DNA of 64,000 bases from Thermomicrobiales bacterium (GTDB lineage Bacteria > Chloroflexota > Chloroflexia > Thermomicrobiales > CADCWN01): the NCBI GenBank assembly GCA_030446685.1, contig JAUJMV010000012.1, positions 103,212-167,211 on the forward strand, read 5' to 3'. Within the stretch, counting starts at the first letter, position 1. Every line of letters starts with the position of its first letter. Made by a program: the position numbers and the translations under genes. Positions 27,223-36,385 of this stretch are shown piece after piece. The notes under the pieces are model-generated. The model saw only the letters and a program-made list of their open reading frames with translations, had not been told where the DNA came from and did not search any database.

Positions 27223-27347
27223 CACGGCGTTCTCTATGGTAGGTACTGATGGGCTAGTGGCGAGACTGCTCTCAGCACCATCCTCCACGCGGCGGTCGGT
27301 GAGGCTGGCACCGGCCGCTGCCTTTTTGTGCGGGCCGGGACTGTGGG

Positions 27348-27391
27348 GCGCGGCGAAGGGCGCCGGCATCCCCCGGCGCCCTTCGCCGCGC
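27348..27391 (-). terminator. Strong hairpin after the DUF2085 gene
   Basis: Perfect 19-bp stem (27348-27366 with 27373-27391; GCGCGGCGAAGGGCGCCGG) and 6-base loop CATCCC, 48 bases beyond the minus-strand stop at 27439. No U-tract, but extremely stable. Confidence 0.7.
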
Positions 27392-27438
27392 TCCTTTCCC
27401 TCTCCGCGACGCACGGCCCATGGCCTGCGCCCCACGGC

Positions 27439-28086
27439 CTACGCCCCAACGCCCGCGTCCTGGGCGAAGCGGCGCTCCAACTGGTCCCGCATCTCGCCGA
27501 ACGCTTGTTCGAGATGGGGGAAGGCGACCCAGAAGCAGGAGAGCGCGAAGAGCCCCCCCGTGACCACGCGCAATTCCCAGGTGCTCTCGCGCAGGCCGAA
27601 GAGCTGCGTGAAGCCGTCGAGCGCCATCGGGACCCAGAGCAGGAACATCCAGCGCCAGCGCAGCGGCCGGGGTCGCCCGATCCGCCGCAGCAGCGGGTAG
27701 GCCAGTCCGAGCAGGAAGAACCCGCTGTAGATCGCCATGCACCGCTGGCAGTAGCACACCTGGTGACCGAAGGCGAAGAACGAGCGCTCCGGCATCTGGT
27801 GGCAGGTCAGGCGGTAGAATCCGTAGATCAGGTTCGCCGGCAGCGTATAGCCCTGCGCGCGCAGCCAGGGGCCGAGCAGCGGCAGCCCGGCGAAAAGGCC
27901 GACGAGCAGGTTGACCGTGAGGATCCAGTGCCGCGCGAGCGCCAGGATCACCCGGTCGACGCCGGCGGCGAACGCGCGCGCCCGCGGCGACGACGGAGGG
28001 GCCGGCAACAGCGCCGTGGCGGCCTCCGCGCCGCCGGGCACCCCCGGCGTCGGGCCTTCCCCACTCGGCGGTAGCCTCTCGCTCAT
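27439..28086 (-). CDS. DUF2085 membrane protein
   Basis: A 215-residue protein with about four membrane helices. The family motif is intact: FYRLTCHQMPERSFF followed by QVCYCQRCMAIYSGFFLLGL, four Cys/His that probably bind a metal at the membrane surface. Role in the family is unknown. ATG at 28086 with GGGAG upstream; an in-frame GTG further upstream is less likely. The N-terminal 45 residues are Pro/Ala-rich. Followed by the terminator hairpin at 27348-27391. Confidence 0.88.
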   Translation of the reverse strand: MSERLPPSGEGPTPGVPGGAEAATALLPAPPSSPRARAFAAGVDRVILALARHWILTVNLLVGLFAGLPLLGPWLRAQGYTLPANLIYGFYRLTCHQMPERSFFAFGHQVCYCQRCMAIYSGFFLLGLAYPLLRRIGRPRPLRWRWMFLLWVPMALDGFTQLFGLRESTWELRVVTGGLFALSCFWVAFPHLEQAFGEMRDQLERRFAQDAGVGA

Positions 28087-28162
28087 CCCGTCGCTCCCTG
28101 CTGGCCCCCCGCGCCTTCGGCCCCGGCCCACCGCGGCGGGGGGCCGGGGGGGGTGCCACCCG

Positions 28163-29245
28163 CTACTTCGCGACCGCCGCGGCGACGGGCACCGCCGCCC
28201 CTTCCATCAGCGACCGCGCCGTCCCCAGCGCCTTCTCGACATCCTCGTCGGTGATCTGGTAGTGCGTGACCATCCGCAGGCCGCGCAGCCCGTAGTTGGA
28301 GATCTTGACCCCGTCCTCGGCCATCCCGGCGATGAACTCCTCGCTGGTGATGCGGTCGGCCGCCGGGCGGAAGATCACGATGTTGCTCTGGGTCGTCTCG
28401 AGATCGACGTGGATGCCGTCGATCTGCGCCAGCCCCTCGGCCAGCCGCCGCGCCCGCGCGTGGTCCTCCGGCAGGCGCTCGGTCATCTCGGTCAGCGAGA
28501 CGATCGCGGCGGCGGCGATCACGCCCGCCTGCCGCATCGCGCCGCCGACCAGCTTGCGGTTGGCCCGCACCCCCTGGATGAAGTCGCGCGAGCCGACGAC
28601 GATCGAGCCGACCGGCGCGGCCAGCCCCTTCGAGAAGCAGAACTGCACCGAGTCGACCGGCGCGACGACCTCGGCGACGGGCAGGCCGAGCGCCGCCGCC
28701 GCGTTGAAGATCCGCGCGCCGTCAACGTGGACCGGCACCCCCCGCTCGTGGGCCACGTCCGCGATCTGGCGCAACTGCTCCGGCCGCAGCACCGCGCCGC
28801 CGCAGCGGTTGTGGGTGTTCTCCAGGCAGACGACGCCGGTGCGGGGGTAGCCGGGGCGCGGGGCGCGGATCGCGTCGGCGACCTCGCGCGGGTCGAGCAT
28901 GCCGAAGCGGTCGGTGCGCAGCTTGTTGAAGGGCAGGCCGCCGAGCGTCGCCGCGCCGCCGCTCTCGTACCAGAAGATGTGGCTCTCGTCGCCGAGGATC
29001 ACCTCGTCGCCGCGCCCGCAGTGGGTCAGGATCGCGATCAGGTTGCCCATCGTGCCGGAGGAGACGTAGCAGGCGGCCTCCTTGCCGAGCCGCTCCGCCG
29101 TCAGCGCCTCCAGCCGGTTGACGGTCGGGTCCTCGCCGTACTGGTCGTCGCCGACCTCCGCCTCCGCCATCGCCCGGCGCATCGCCGGCGTCGGCAGAGT
29201 GACGGTGTCACTGCGCAGATCGATGAAGCCGTTCGGATGCGCCAT
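28163..29245 (-). CDS. ltaE: Low-specificity threonine aldolase / beta-eliminating lyase
   Basis: A PLP-dependent fold-type I enzyme, 360 residues, that cleaves L-threonine to glycine and acetaldehyde. Family markers: [19 protein letters not shown] at the N-terminus, [54 protein letters not shown] (PLP Asp), and [14 protein letters not shown] with the Schiff-base Lys. The family can also act on allo-threonine or serine derivatives. It has its own promoter, divergent from the M20 peptidase gene. Confidence 0.95.
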   Translation of the reverse strand: MAHPNGFIDLRSDTVTLPTPAMRRAMAEAEVGDDQYGEDPTVNRLEALTAERLGKEAACYVSSGTMGNLIAILTHCGRGDEVILGDESHIFWYESGGAATLGGLPFNKLRTDRFGMLDPREVADAIRAPRPGYPRTGVVCLENTHNRCGGAVLRPEQLRQIADVAHERGVPVHVDGARIFNAAAALGLPVAEVVAPVDSVQFCFSKGLAAPVGSIVVGSRDFIQGVRANRKLVGGAMRQAGVIAAAAIVSLTEMTERLPEDHARARRLAEGLAQIDGIHVDLETTQSNIVIFRPAADRITSEEFIAGMAEDGVKISNYGLRGLRMVTHYQITDEDVEKALGTARSLMEGAAVPVAAAVAK

Positions 29246-29334
29246 GGTTGCCCCGCACTCCCTTCATCCCGCCGCCGCGGCGCCGCAACGCGGCACCGCC
29301 CGTCGCGGGTGTACCCCTCTCGCCTCGTCCCCGA

Positions 29335-29340
29335 ATTATA
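29335..29340 (-). promoter_or_regulatory. -10 of the threonine aldolase gene
   Basis: Minus strand TATAAT in CTGGTCTATAATTCGG, about 90 bases upstream of the ATG at 29245. No strong -35. Confidence 0.5.
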
Positions 29341-29361
29341 GACCAGCACTCGATGCGGCGC

Positions 29362-29370
29362 TATTATGCT
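29362..29370 (+). promoter_or_regulatory. -10 region of the M20 peptidase gene
   Basis: TATTATGCT on plus contains two overlapping -10-like hexamers (TATTAT, TATGCT), about 95 bases before the GTG at 29466 and 20 bp from the divergent TATAAT. Confidence 0.4.
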
Positions 29371-29465
29371 GCCGGGACGTGTCGTCGATGAGGCGGCCCG
29401 AGGTATCAGTCATTCGACGCGCCCGGCCGGCGCTTGGCCGGGGCGAGAGAGCGGAGGGGGGCGTG

Positions 29466-30785
29466 GTGATCGATTGGGAGCAGGTCCGCGACGAGGTGAC
29501 GGGGCATCTGCAGGCGCTGCTGCGGATCAACACCGTCAATCCGCCCGGTAACGAGACCGCGGCGGCGGCCTACCTCGCCAGCGTCGCGCGCGAGGCGGGC
29601 ATCGCCGGCGAGATCGTCGAGGGGGCGCCGGGGCGCGGCAACTTCGTCGCGCGCCTGGCGGGGGGCGGGGCCGGGCGGCCGGTCGCGCTGCTCGGCCACA
29701 CCGATGTCGTCGGGGTCGAGCCGGAGCACTGGACGCACGACCCGTTCGGCGGCACGGTGGCGGACGGTTACGTCTGGGGGCGCGGCGCGGTGGACATGAA
29801 GAACCAGGTCGCCGCGAACCTGATGGTGTTGCTGCTCCTCAAGCGCGAGGGCGTGGCCCTGGGGCGCGACGTGATCCTGGCCGCGTTCGCCGACGAGGAG
29901 GCTGGCAGCCGCTGGGGCGCGGGGTGGCTGTGGGAGCACCGCCGCGATCTGATCGACGCGGAGTACGGGCTCAACGAGTTCGGCGGCCAGCCGGTCGAGG
30001 TCGCCGGGCGGCGCTTCTACACGGTGCAGGTCGGCGAGAAGGGCGCGGCGCGGATGCGGATCACCGCGCGGGGCGAGCCGGGCCACGCCTCGGTGCCGCG
30101 CCGGGACACGGCGATGGAGCGTCTCGGCCGGGCGTTGGTGCGCCTGCACGAGTTCGCGCCGCCGACGATCATCGTGCCCCAGGTCGCGCGGATGCTCCGC
30201 ACGATCGGGGCGGCGGGCGGGCCGGAGGGCGTGGCGACCGTCAAGCGTCTCCTGGCCGCACCGGGCGAGGCGTCGCTCGCCGCGCTGCCGCTGGACGAGC
30301 AGATGCGCGCGATGCTGCTTGCCACGACGCGCAACACGGCGGTCCCGACGATCGTCCGCGGCGGGCACCGGATCAACGTCATCCCGTCCGAGGTCTCGGT
30401 CGACGTGGACGGCCGTATCCTCCCCGGCGAGGACCCTGCCGATTGGGCGCGCCAGGTCCAGGCCGCGGTCGGCGGCGAAGTCGAAGTCGAGCTGCTCGAC
30501 GGCGCACCCGGGGTCGCCGCGGACCCCGACTCGCCCTTCTTCGACGCGATCGCCGCGGCAATGGACGACGAGGCGCCCGGCAGCGCGCTGCTGCCCTACG
30601 TCGTCTCGGGCGGCACCGACGCGCGGCTGCTGCCGGGGATCAAGGTCTACGGCTTCATGCCGTCGCGCAGCGGCGAGGACATCGCCGGCCGGATGCACGC
30701 GCACGACGAGCGCGTCCGCGTCGACGACCTCCTCTTCGCCACCCGCTGCCTCTACGGCGTCGTCGCCCGCTTCTGCGCGGCGTAG
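29466..30785 (+). CDS. M20 family metallopeptidase (ArgE/DapE/carboxypeptidase group)
   Basis: A 439-residue dizinc amidohydrolase. Zinc and catalytic motifs in order: [41 protein letters not shown] and the late [10 protein letters not shown]. The inserted lid/dimerisation domain lies about 170-330 ([20 protein letters not shown]). Without more data the substrate (acyl-amino acid or peptide) is open; the sequence matches the peptidase M20 'YgeY/carboxypeptidase-like' branch rather than ArgE. GTG 29466 lies behind GGAGGGGGGC; the adjacent GTG at 29463 or an earlier ATG are alternatives. Terminator at 30810-30843 follows. Confidence 0.88.
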   Translation: MIDWEQVRDEVTGHLQALLRINTVNPPGNETAAAAYLASVAREAGIAGEIVEGAPGRGNFVARLAGGGAGRPVALLGHTDVVGVEPEHWTHDPFGGTVADGYVWGRGAVDMKNQVAANLMVLLLLKREGVALGRDVILAAFADEEAGSRWGAGWLWEHRRDLIDAEYGLNEFGGQPVEVAGRRFYTVQVGEKGAARMRITARGEPGHASVPRRDTAMERLGRALVRLHEFAPPTIIVPQVARMLRTIGAAGGPEGVATVKRLLAAPGEASLAALPLDEQMRAMLLATTRNTAVPTIVRGGHRINVIPSEVSVDVDGRILPGEDPADWARQVQAAVGGEVEVELLDGAPGVAADPDSPFFDAIAAAMDDEAPGSALLPYVVSGGTDARLLPGIKVYGFMPSRSGEDIAGRMHAHDERVRVDDLLFATRCLYGVVARFCAA

Positions 30786-30809
30786 GAGGGGGGGCGCCGT
30801 GAGGGCAAG

Positions 30810-30843
30810 ACGGAGCGCCGGGCCAAGCGGCCCGGCGCTCCGT
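30810..30843 (+). terminator. Terminator hairpin of the M20 gene
   Basis: Perfect 15-bp stem ACGGAGCGCCGGGCC with loop AAGC, 25 bases after the stop. It also lies at the end of the convergent DUF2382 gene (stop 30881), so it may serve both. Confidence 0.8.
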
Positions 30844-30880
30844 CGGTGTTCTGCCCACTGTTCGCTGGTCGCGTCGCGCG

Positions 30881-32266
30881 TTACCGGCCGCTGCCCGGCC
30901 GCCGCCCGGTGTCCCGGCGTTCCCGACCGCGCTCCTCCACCTCGACCCGCTCCCGGCGCACGGTGTCGGTGATCTGCTCCCGCTCGACCACGCGCTCCTT
31001 GTCGAGCACCACCTCGCCGGTGACGACCGCTTCCTTCTCGACGACAGCCTCCTCGCCGCGCACGGGGACGCTGATCGTGCCGCCCTGGAAGACCTCGTCG
31101 CCAGGCCGGACCGGACGATCGGCGATGTCGCGCTCCTGGACGTGGACCTCCTCGTGGGCCAGCTCGACCGGGACGGAGACCTGCTCCTCGACCACCCGCT
31201 TGCGGATCTCGACCGCGCCCAGCTCCGCCTCGCGCTTCGCCACCTCCACGCGCTCCTCGGCGACCGGGACGACGATCTGATCCTCGCTCGCCCGGCCGCG
31301 GGCCGGCGCCGGCGCTGGGGCCGACGGCCGCGCGCCGGTGTCCCGCGGCTGCACGCTCTCGCGAACCTGGCCCACGTCTGCCAGCGTTTGTTGCCCCTGG
31401 CCGGCACGCACCTCGGGGATGGGCTGCGCCTGCCGTGCGCCCGCTCTGGGGACGGCGGGAGGCGCGGGCGCGGGCTGTTGCCGGGCCGCGGGTTGGCGCG
31501 CGGGCGCCGGCTGCGTGTGCCGCGTGCCCTCTTCGACTTCGACGCGCTCCCGGCGCACGGTGTCGGTGATCAGCTCCCGGTCGACCACCTGGTCCTTGTC
31601 GAGCACCACCTCGCCGGTGATCACCGCCTCCTTCTCGACGACGACCTCCTCACCCAGCACCGGGACGCGGATTGTGCCCTCCTGGAAGAGTTGGTCGCCG
31701 GGGCGCGCCGGGCGGTCGGTGATGTCGCGCGCCTCGATATGCACCTCCTCGCGCATCACCTCGACCGGGACCGTCCGCTGCTCCTCCACGACCCGCTTGC
31801 GGACCAGCACCGCCCCCAACTCGGTCTCGCGCTTCGCGACCTCGAGGCGCTCCTCGGCGACCGGGACGACGATCTCGTCGTCGGTGGCCCAGGCCGCTGG
31901 TGGGCGGGTGGGTTGCTCCCGCCGGGCATCCCCGATGACCACCGCGTCCTCGTCCGCGGCCGCGAGCGGGGCGCCGCCGCGCGTCGCGATCTGCCGGGTC
32001 TCGTCCTCGGCGCGCTCGTCGTCGACGCCGTGGAACGCGGCACGGTCGAATGGCTGTGCCCCGGCCAGTCGCGACCCCGGCTGGCGCAGATGGACCGCCG
32101 CCCCGGTGGCGTTGTCGATCGCGCTCGCCGGGATGAGGAACTCCTCCGAGCCGCGGCGGACGACGATCTCACTGACCTCGCGGGTCTCTCGGTCCACGAT
32201 GACGTGGGTGACGTGGCCGACCTCGCCGTCCGGGGCCATGACGCGCGCGTCCCGTTCGATCTTCAT
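30881..32266 (-). CDS. PRC-barrel protein with two DUF2382 (YsnF/AvaK) domains
   Basis: A 461-residue protein. Residues 1-75 form a PRC-barrel-like domain (MAPDGEVGHVTHVIVDRETR, EEFLIPASAI). Two DUF2382 domains follow, about 128-243 and 330-445. Each has the order EIVVPVAEERLEVAKRETEL, VRKRVVEEQRTVPVEV, DQLFQEGTIRVPVLGEEV, DTVRRERVEVEE, and they are near-identical in pattern, so they arose by duplication. A Pro/Ala/Gln linker (about 80 residues) joins them. The family is stress-associated in Bacillus (YsnF, general stress) and cyanobacteria (AvaK, akinete marker). Likely soluble. Gene lies 63 bases after the DUF1002 gene and probably in one operon. Confidence 0.9.
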   Translation of the reverse strand: MKIERDARVMAPDGEVGHVTHVIVDRETREVSEIVVRRGSEEFLIPASAIDNATGAAVHLRQPGSRLAGAQPFDRAAFHGVDDERAEDETRQIATRGGAPLAAADEDAVVIGDARREQPTRPPAAWATDDEIVVPVAEERLEVAKRETELGAVLVRKRVVEEQRTVPVEVMREEVHIEARDITDRPARPGDQLFQEGTIRVPVLGEEVVVEKEAVITGEVVLDKDQVVDRELITDTVRRERVEVEEGTRHTQPAPARQPAARQQPAPAPPAVPRAGARQAQPIPEVRAGQGQQTLADVGQVRESVQPRDTGARPSAPAPAPARGRASEDQIVVPVAEERVEVAKREAELGAVEIRKRVVEEQVSVPVELAHEEVHVQERDIADRPVRPGDEVFQGGTISVPVRGEEAVVEKEAVVTGEVVLDKERVVEREQITDTVRRERVEVEERGRERRDTGRRPGSGR

Positions 32267-32329
32267 GTCCGTCCTCCCTGATGATGCCTCGATGATGTCT
32301 CGTCCGCGTCAGCGTTGCTCGGTCGGTGC

Positions 32330-33802
32330 CTACTGGCGCGGGCGGTCGGTTCGCTCGCGCGTCACCGGTGCCTCCCGCGTCTCAACCGTCTCGACCGTCC
32401 GCGCCGGCTCCACGGTCTCGACCGTCCTCACCGGCTCGACCGTACGCACCGGGGCGTTGCGCTCGAGGATGAAGCTGTCGCGACGCCGGCGCAGCAGGAA
32501 CGGCAGGAGGAGCAAGGGGAGCAGCAGCAGTGGCAGCAGCCACAGTGGGTTGAAGCCGCCCTCGTCGCGCTCCTCCGCCACCGGAGCCGGGGCCGCCGCG
32601 GCGGGTGTGGTCGTCGCGATAGGCGCCGCGGCAGCCGTGGCGACCGGCGTGGTCGCGGCGCGGGTCGGCGTGATCGCGGCAGCGGCCGTAGCAACCGGCG
32701 TGGTCGCGGCGCCCGCTGCCGCCGGTGGCGTCGCGGCGGGTGTTGTCGCCGCGCCCGTGCTGGTCGCCTCGATCCGCGTCGCACGCCCGTCGGGGCTGGT
32801 GTCGACGTTCACCCGGTCGGTCGCCCGGATGTCGGCAACCGTGGCCGGGCGGCCGTCACGGATGACCGTCACGCCGGGGGCCGGGTTTACCTGGCGCTCC
32901 TGGCCGTTCGTGTCGCGGACCGCGAGGGAGTCGCCGGCCCTCGTCACGGTACCACTGAACGAGTTACCGGCGGCGCCCGGCGCACCGGCCGGCGCGCCCG
33001 GCCCAGCCGGGACGACCCGGACCTGGTCCGGCGCGACCTGCTCGATCTGGTAGCCCCGCGCGTAGGTGCCGTAGTCCAGCCCACTGAGCTGCTTCAGGAA
33101 GGCGATCGTCTCCGGCCGCTGCCCCGCGGGGATCTGGAACCCCTCACTGGCGGCGGCGGCATCGAGCGCGGCGCCGATCGCCGCGTCATCCCGCGCCTGG
33201 CCGGTGATCACGTCCTGCCCGGCCTTTAACAGGACGGTCGAGGCCTTGTTCAGGTCGCCGTCCGGCCCGGCCAGCGCGACCGTCCGCGCGACCTGCTGGT
33301 AGGCCAGTCGCACGCGCGCCGGGTCGGGCTGCTGGCCGGCCTGGCACTGCGGGAACGCCTTGAGCGCGCCGACCAGCGCCGTCTCGCCGGTGACCGGGTT
33401 GGAGGGTGGCGCGGCGATCAGGACCGACGCATCGCCCACCCCCGCCGTCACCAGGGCGTCGGCGTACACCGCCGCCGGGATGCGGGTGATGTTCTGCGTG
33501 CTGACCGTCAGCCCCTCGCCCCGGTTCAGGCAGGTCAGCCCCGCGCTGGAGATCGTGTCATCGCCCGGCGCCACCGGCAGCCCGGTGCCTTGCAGGGCGC
33601 TGACCAGTTCCTCCGTTGTGACCGTGTCGACCTTTGCCGTGCCGTCGTCGTTGAAGATCTGCGCCAATTCCTGCCGACCGGTCGGCGTGAGATCGGCGCC
33701 GTAGACGATGACCCGCTCGCCGGCCGCGCCCGCCGGGGCGATCCCCAGCAGTAGCGCGACCAGCGCCAAGATGATCACCGCGTAGGCTCTGCTCTGTTTC
33801 AA
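32330..33802 (-). CDS. Secreted/membrane-anchored DUF1002 (YpuA-like) protein
   Basis: A 490-residue protein. Signal peptide 1-27 (AVIILALVALLLGIAPAGAA), then a DUF1002 domain (about 28-265: ERVIVYGADLTPTGRQELA, ADALVTAGVGDASVLIAAPP, PVTGETALVGALKAF). A beta-rich stretch (GNSFSGTVTRAGDSLAVRD, about 285-345) is followed by a Thr/Ala/Pro stalk, one C-terminal membrane helix (NPLWLLPLLLLPLLLLPFLL) and a cytoplasmic tail of VRTVE/VETVE repeats. The protein should face the cell exterior. DUF1002 is best known from Firmicutes; its role is not established. It is upstream of the DUF2382 gene on the same strand. Confidence 0.88.
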   Translation of the reverse strand: MKQSRAYAVIILALVALLLGIAPAGAAGERVIVYGADLTPTGRQELAQIFNDDGTAKVDTVTTEELVSALQGTGLPVAPGDDTISSAGLTCLNRGEGLTVSTQNITRIPAAVYADALVTAGVGDASVLIAAPPSNPVTGETALVGALKAFPQCQAGQQPDPARVRLAYQQVARTVALAGPDGDLNKASTVLLKAGQDVITGQARDDAAIGAALDAAAASEGFQIPAGQRPETIAFLKQLSGLDYGTYARGYQIEQVAPDQVRVVPAGPGAPAGAPGAAGNSFSGTVTRAGDSLAVRDTNGQERQVNPAPGVTVIRDGRPATVADIRATDRVNVDTSPDGRATRIEATSTGAATTPAATPPAAAGAATTPVATAAAAITPTRAATTPVATAAAAPIATTTPAAAAPAPVAEERDEGGFNPLWLLPLLLLPLLLLPFLLRRRRDSFILERNAPVRTVEPVRTVETVEPARTVETVETREAPVTRERTDRPRQ

Positions 33803-34370
33803 CGTCCCTTCCCTCCCACTCCAGGACTATCCCCGCCACTCGGGGAACTTGCGGATAACGGGGACCATCCCCGGCCTGCCGCCGAGGACACCCCGGAGCG
33901 GCAGAGAGCCGCCCTCACCGGGCGCTCGTGCGGTGGACAATTGGCAAGTGGCGTGCCAGTGTCGCGGCCCGGAGCGGGGGAGGATCGCGATTTCTGGACC
34001 ACCAAGCCAGAAAAAGCCAACAAAAACACCGGCGTCATCCAGCGTTCGGCGTTGGGGAAGTGCGTCCCGCGACCCTTCGTCCCGCCGCCGGGAGCTTTCG
34101 CACCCGCCGTGTCTCGGGGATCGATCGTAACTGTTCAGAGGCGGGGGCAAACTCGTCGAATCCCGGCCCGTCGCCCAGTACGCATGCTGGCGCAGAGAGC
34201 AGGGGCAACGAACTTGCGCGGCCAGTCTGAACAGTTACGATCGATCGGTCCCCCGGCCGCGCCCGGTCGGCCCCCGAGTGGTATCATCCCCCGTGTGCAA
34301 TCACGCGCCGGCGCGGCCGGCTCCGCTGGGCGATAGGCCGATCGAGACGGGAAGGCAGAGGAGCAACCGC
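33803..34370. other. Gene-free stretch with inverted-repeat element
   Basis: Between the DUF1002 gene and murA. Apart from the element at 34119-34246 and a -10-like TGGTATCAT (34279-34287) before murA, I see nothing. Open frames here have no protein character. Confidence 0.5.
34119..34246. repeat. 21-bp perfect inverted repeat with GTAACTGTTC core
   Basis: Arms at 34119-34139 and 34226-34246 are exact reverse complements; each contains GATCGATCG and CGTAACTGTTCAG. Inside are 86 bp with no recognisable gene. The same core returns on both sides of murA at 35785 and 36257. Confidence 0.9.
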
Positions 34371-35721
34371 ATGTTTCTGGTCGAAGGCGGACACCGCCTG
34401 GCGGGGACGATCGCGCCCGCCGGCAACAAGAACGCGGCGCTGCCGATCCTGGCGGCGGCGCTGCTGACCGACGAGCCGGTCACGCTGCGCAACCTGCCGC
34501 GCATCCGCGATGTCGAGGTGCTGCTCGAACTGTGGCGCAAATCTGGCGCAAATCGGCGTGCAGATCACCGAGCACGGCCCCAACGAGGTCACGATCCACG
34601 CGCGCGAAATCGCCACGACCGACCTCGACCCGCGGCTCTGCGCGCGTATCCGCGCCTCGATCCTCCTCGCCGGCCCGCTGGTGAGCCGCTGCGGCCGGGT
34701 CCGATTTCGCGCCGCCGGGCGGCGCGACAGCATCGGGCGGCGGCGGATCGACACCCACTTCCTGGCGCTCGGCGCGCTCGGGGCCGAGACGACGCTGGCG
34801 ACGGGCGGCGCCTTCGAGTTGCGCGCCGACGAGTTGCACGCGGCGGACATCTTCCTCGACGAGGCGAGCGTGACCGCGACCGAGAACGCGGTCGCCGCCG
34901 CCGTCCTCACCCCGGGGCGCACGACGATCGCCAACGCCGCCAGCGAGCCCCACGTCCAGGATCTCTGCCACTTCCTCAACGGCCTGGGCGCGCGGATCGG
35001 CGGGGTCGGCACCAACATGCTGACGATCGACGGCGTCGAGCGGCTGCACGGCGGCAGCTACCGGATCAGCGCCGACCACATCGAGGTCGGCAGCTACATC
35101 GGCCTGGCGGCGGCGACCGGCAGCGAGCTGACGATCCGCGACGCGGTCCCCGAGCACCTGCGGATGATCGGCCTCGTCTTCGCGCGCCTCGGCATCCGCA
35201 CCGAGGTCCGCGGGGCCGATCTCTTCGTCCCCGGCGACCAGGCGCTCCGGATCCAGGACGACCTGCACGGGGCGATCCCCAAGATCGACGACGGCCCCTG
35301 GCCGGCCTTCCCGGCCGACCTGACCAGCATCGCGCTGGTCACTGGGCGACCCAGGCGCGCGGCACGGTGCTGATCTGGGAGAAGATGTTCGAGAGCCGCC
35401 TCTACTTCACCGACAAGCTGATCCAGATGGGCGCGCGGATCGTCCTCTGCGACCCCCACCGGGCGGTGGTGGTCGGCCCGGCGCAACTGCACGGCGAGAC
35501 CCGCGCAGAGCCCGGACATCCGCGCGGGGATGGCGCTGCTGATCGCGGCCCTGGCGGCGCGCGGGACGAGCACGATCCACGCGGTCGAGCAGATCGATCG
35601 CGGCTACGAGCGGCTGGACGAGCGCCTCGGCGCGCTCGGCGCGCGGATCGAGCGCGTCGACCACCGCGTCGGCGCGAGGCGTCTGACGAAGTACGAACGA
35701 CGAAGTACGAACGACGAATGA
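34371..35721 (+). CDS. murA: UDP-GlcNAc 1-carboxyvinyltransferase MurA (three frameshifts)
   Basis: First committed step of peptidoglycan synthesis. [20 protein letters not shown] with the essential K-N pair opens the protein; later come [62 protein letters not shown] and [15 protein letters not shown]. The catalytic loop reads [13 protein letters not shown], with Asp (34726-34728) where most MurA have Cys. Frames change near 34535 (an 11-base tandem, TGGCGCAAATC twice), near 35345 and near 35515. A -10 (TGGTATCAT) stands upstream. The final 12 residues come from heptamer element F. Confidence 0.9.
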
Positions 35722-35726
35722 CGGGG
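35685..35726. repeat. Heptamer element F
   Basis: Six units in register: GACGAAG, TACGAAC, GACGAAG, TACGAAC, GACGAAT, GACGGGG. The first five form the 3' end of the murA frame. I found no inverted partner. Confidence 0.85.
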
Positions 35727-35784
35727 GCCGGTGGGAGGCTGGTGGCTCCACCCGCCGGCCTCGCGCCGCCGGGCAGTCGCCATC

Positions 35785-36270
35785 CGTAACGGTTCAGGAT
35801 CGGGTGCGCGGTGAGCGGGTATCGGCGAGCCGACCCCGCCCGATCGCGCGGCCTGCCCTGCCCCATTCGCCGATCCGCCCCGCCCCCCGCCCCCTGGCAC
35901 CGCCCGCCCCCGCCGCCGGGTCCGATCGGTATCCGGGCGCGCACGCCCCGCCGACCGCGCGGACGCGCCCGGCGCGCGAAAACGCCGTTTTCGCGAAACG
36001 AACCGCTCTTGCCCGGCGCGATTATGGCGCCCCACCAGGGAAAACGGTCCCGTCGATGGGCCGGAGGATAGTCCAAATGACCCCCAAATCCCCCATTTCC
36101 GCCCCGCGCCATCTCGCGCCCAGGCGTGGCCGCCCCGTCTCGGTTCGACCCATCGGCCCCTCTTCCCCCTGGACGAGCGCCCCGCCCCGACATCGGGAGC
36201 GGGCGGGGCCACCCGGCGCCGCGCCCTCCCACCGGGGCGCAAAGGGCCAGCCTGCTCCGAACTGTTACCG
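35785..36270. repeat. Gene-free region bounded by inverted GTAACnGTTC motifs
   Basis: CGTAACGGTTCAG at 35785-35797 on plus and CGGTAACAGTTCGG on minus at about 36257-36270. In between, about 470 bp show no gene; they contain a 21-bp palindrome (35975-35995, CGCGAAAACG arms) and a C-rich stretch (ACCCCCAAATCCCCC, about 36079) with a relative at 61735-61829. Whether this is one mobile unit is not shown. Confidence 0.5.
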
Positions 36271-36303
36271 CCATCCAACGCTTCCGCGGCCCCTGCCCCC
36301 CTG

Positions 36304-36312
36304 TGCTACACT
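36304..36312 (+). promoter_or_regulatory. Extended -10 of the enolase-superfamily gene
   Basis: TGCTACACT: TG-n-TACACT, 74 bases before the ATG at 36386. Confidence 0.45.
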
Positions 36313-36385
36313 CCGGGCGCGATCCCGGCCAGGGCGATGGACCCGTCCGGGCGGCCCGGCCCGGACGGCACGGAGGGGAGTGGTG

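Noticed and set aside
34140..34225. tRNA-like GTCGAATCCC in the gap before murA
   Set aside because: No acceptor, D or anticodon stems can be drawn around it.
35804..36385. N-terminal extension of the ManD-like protein
   Set aside because: Open in frame but low-complexity; the ATG at 36386 has a strong ribosome site and begins near the conserved domain.
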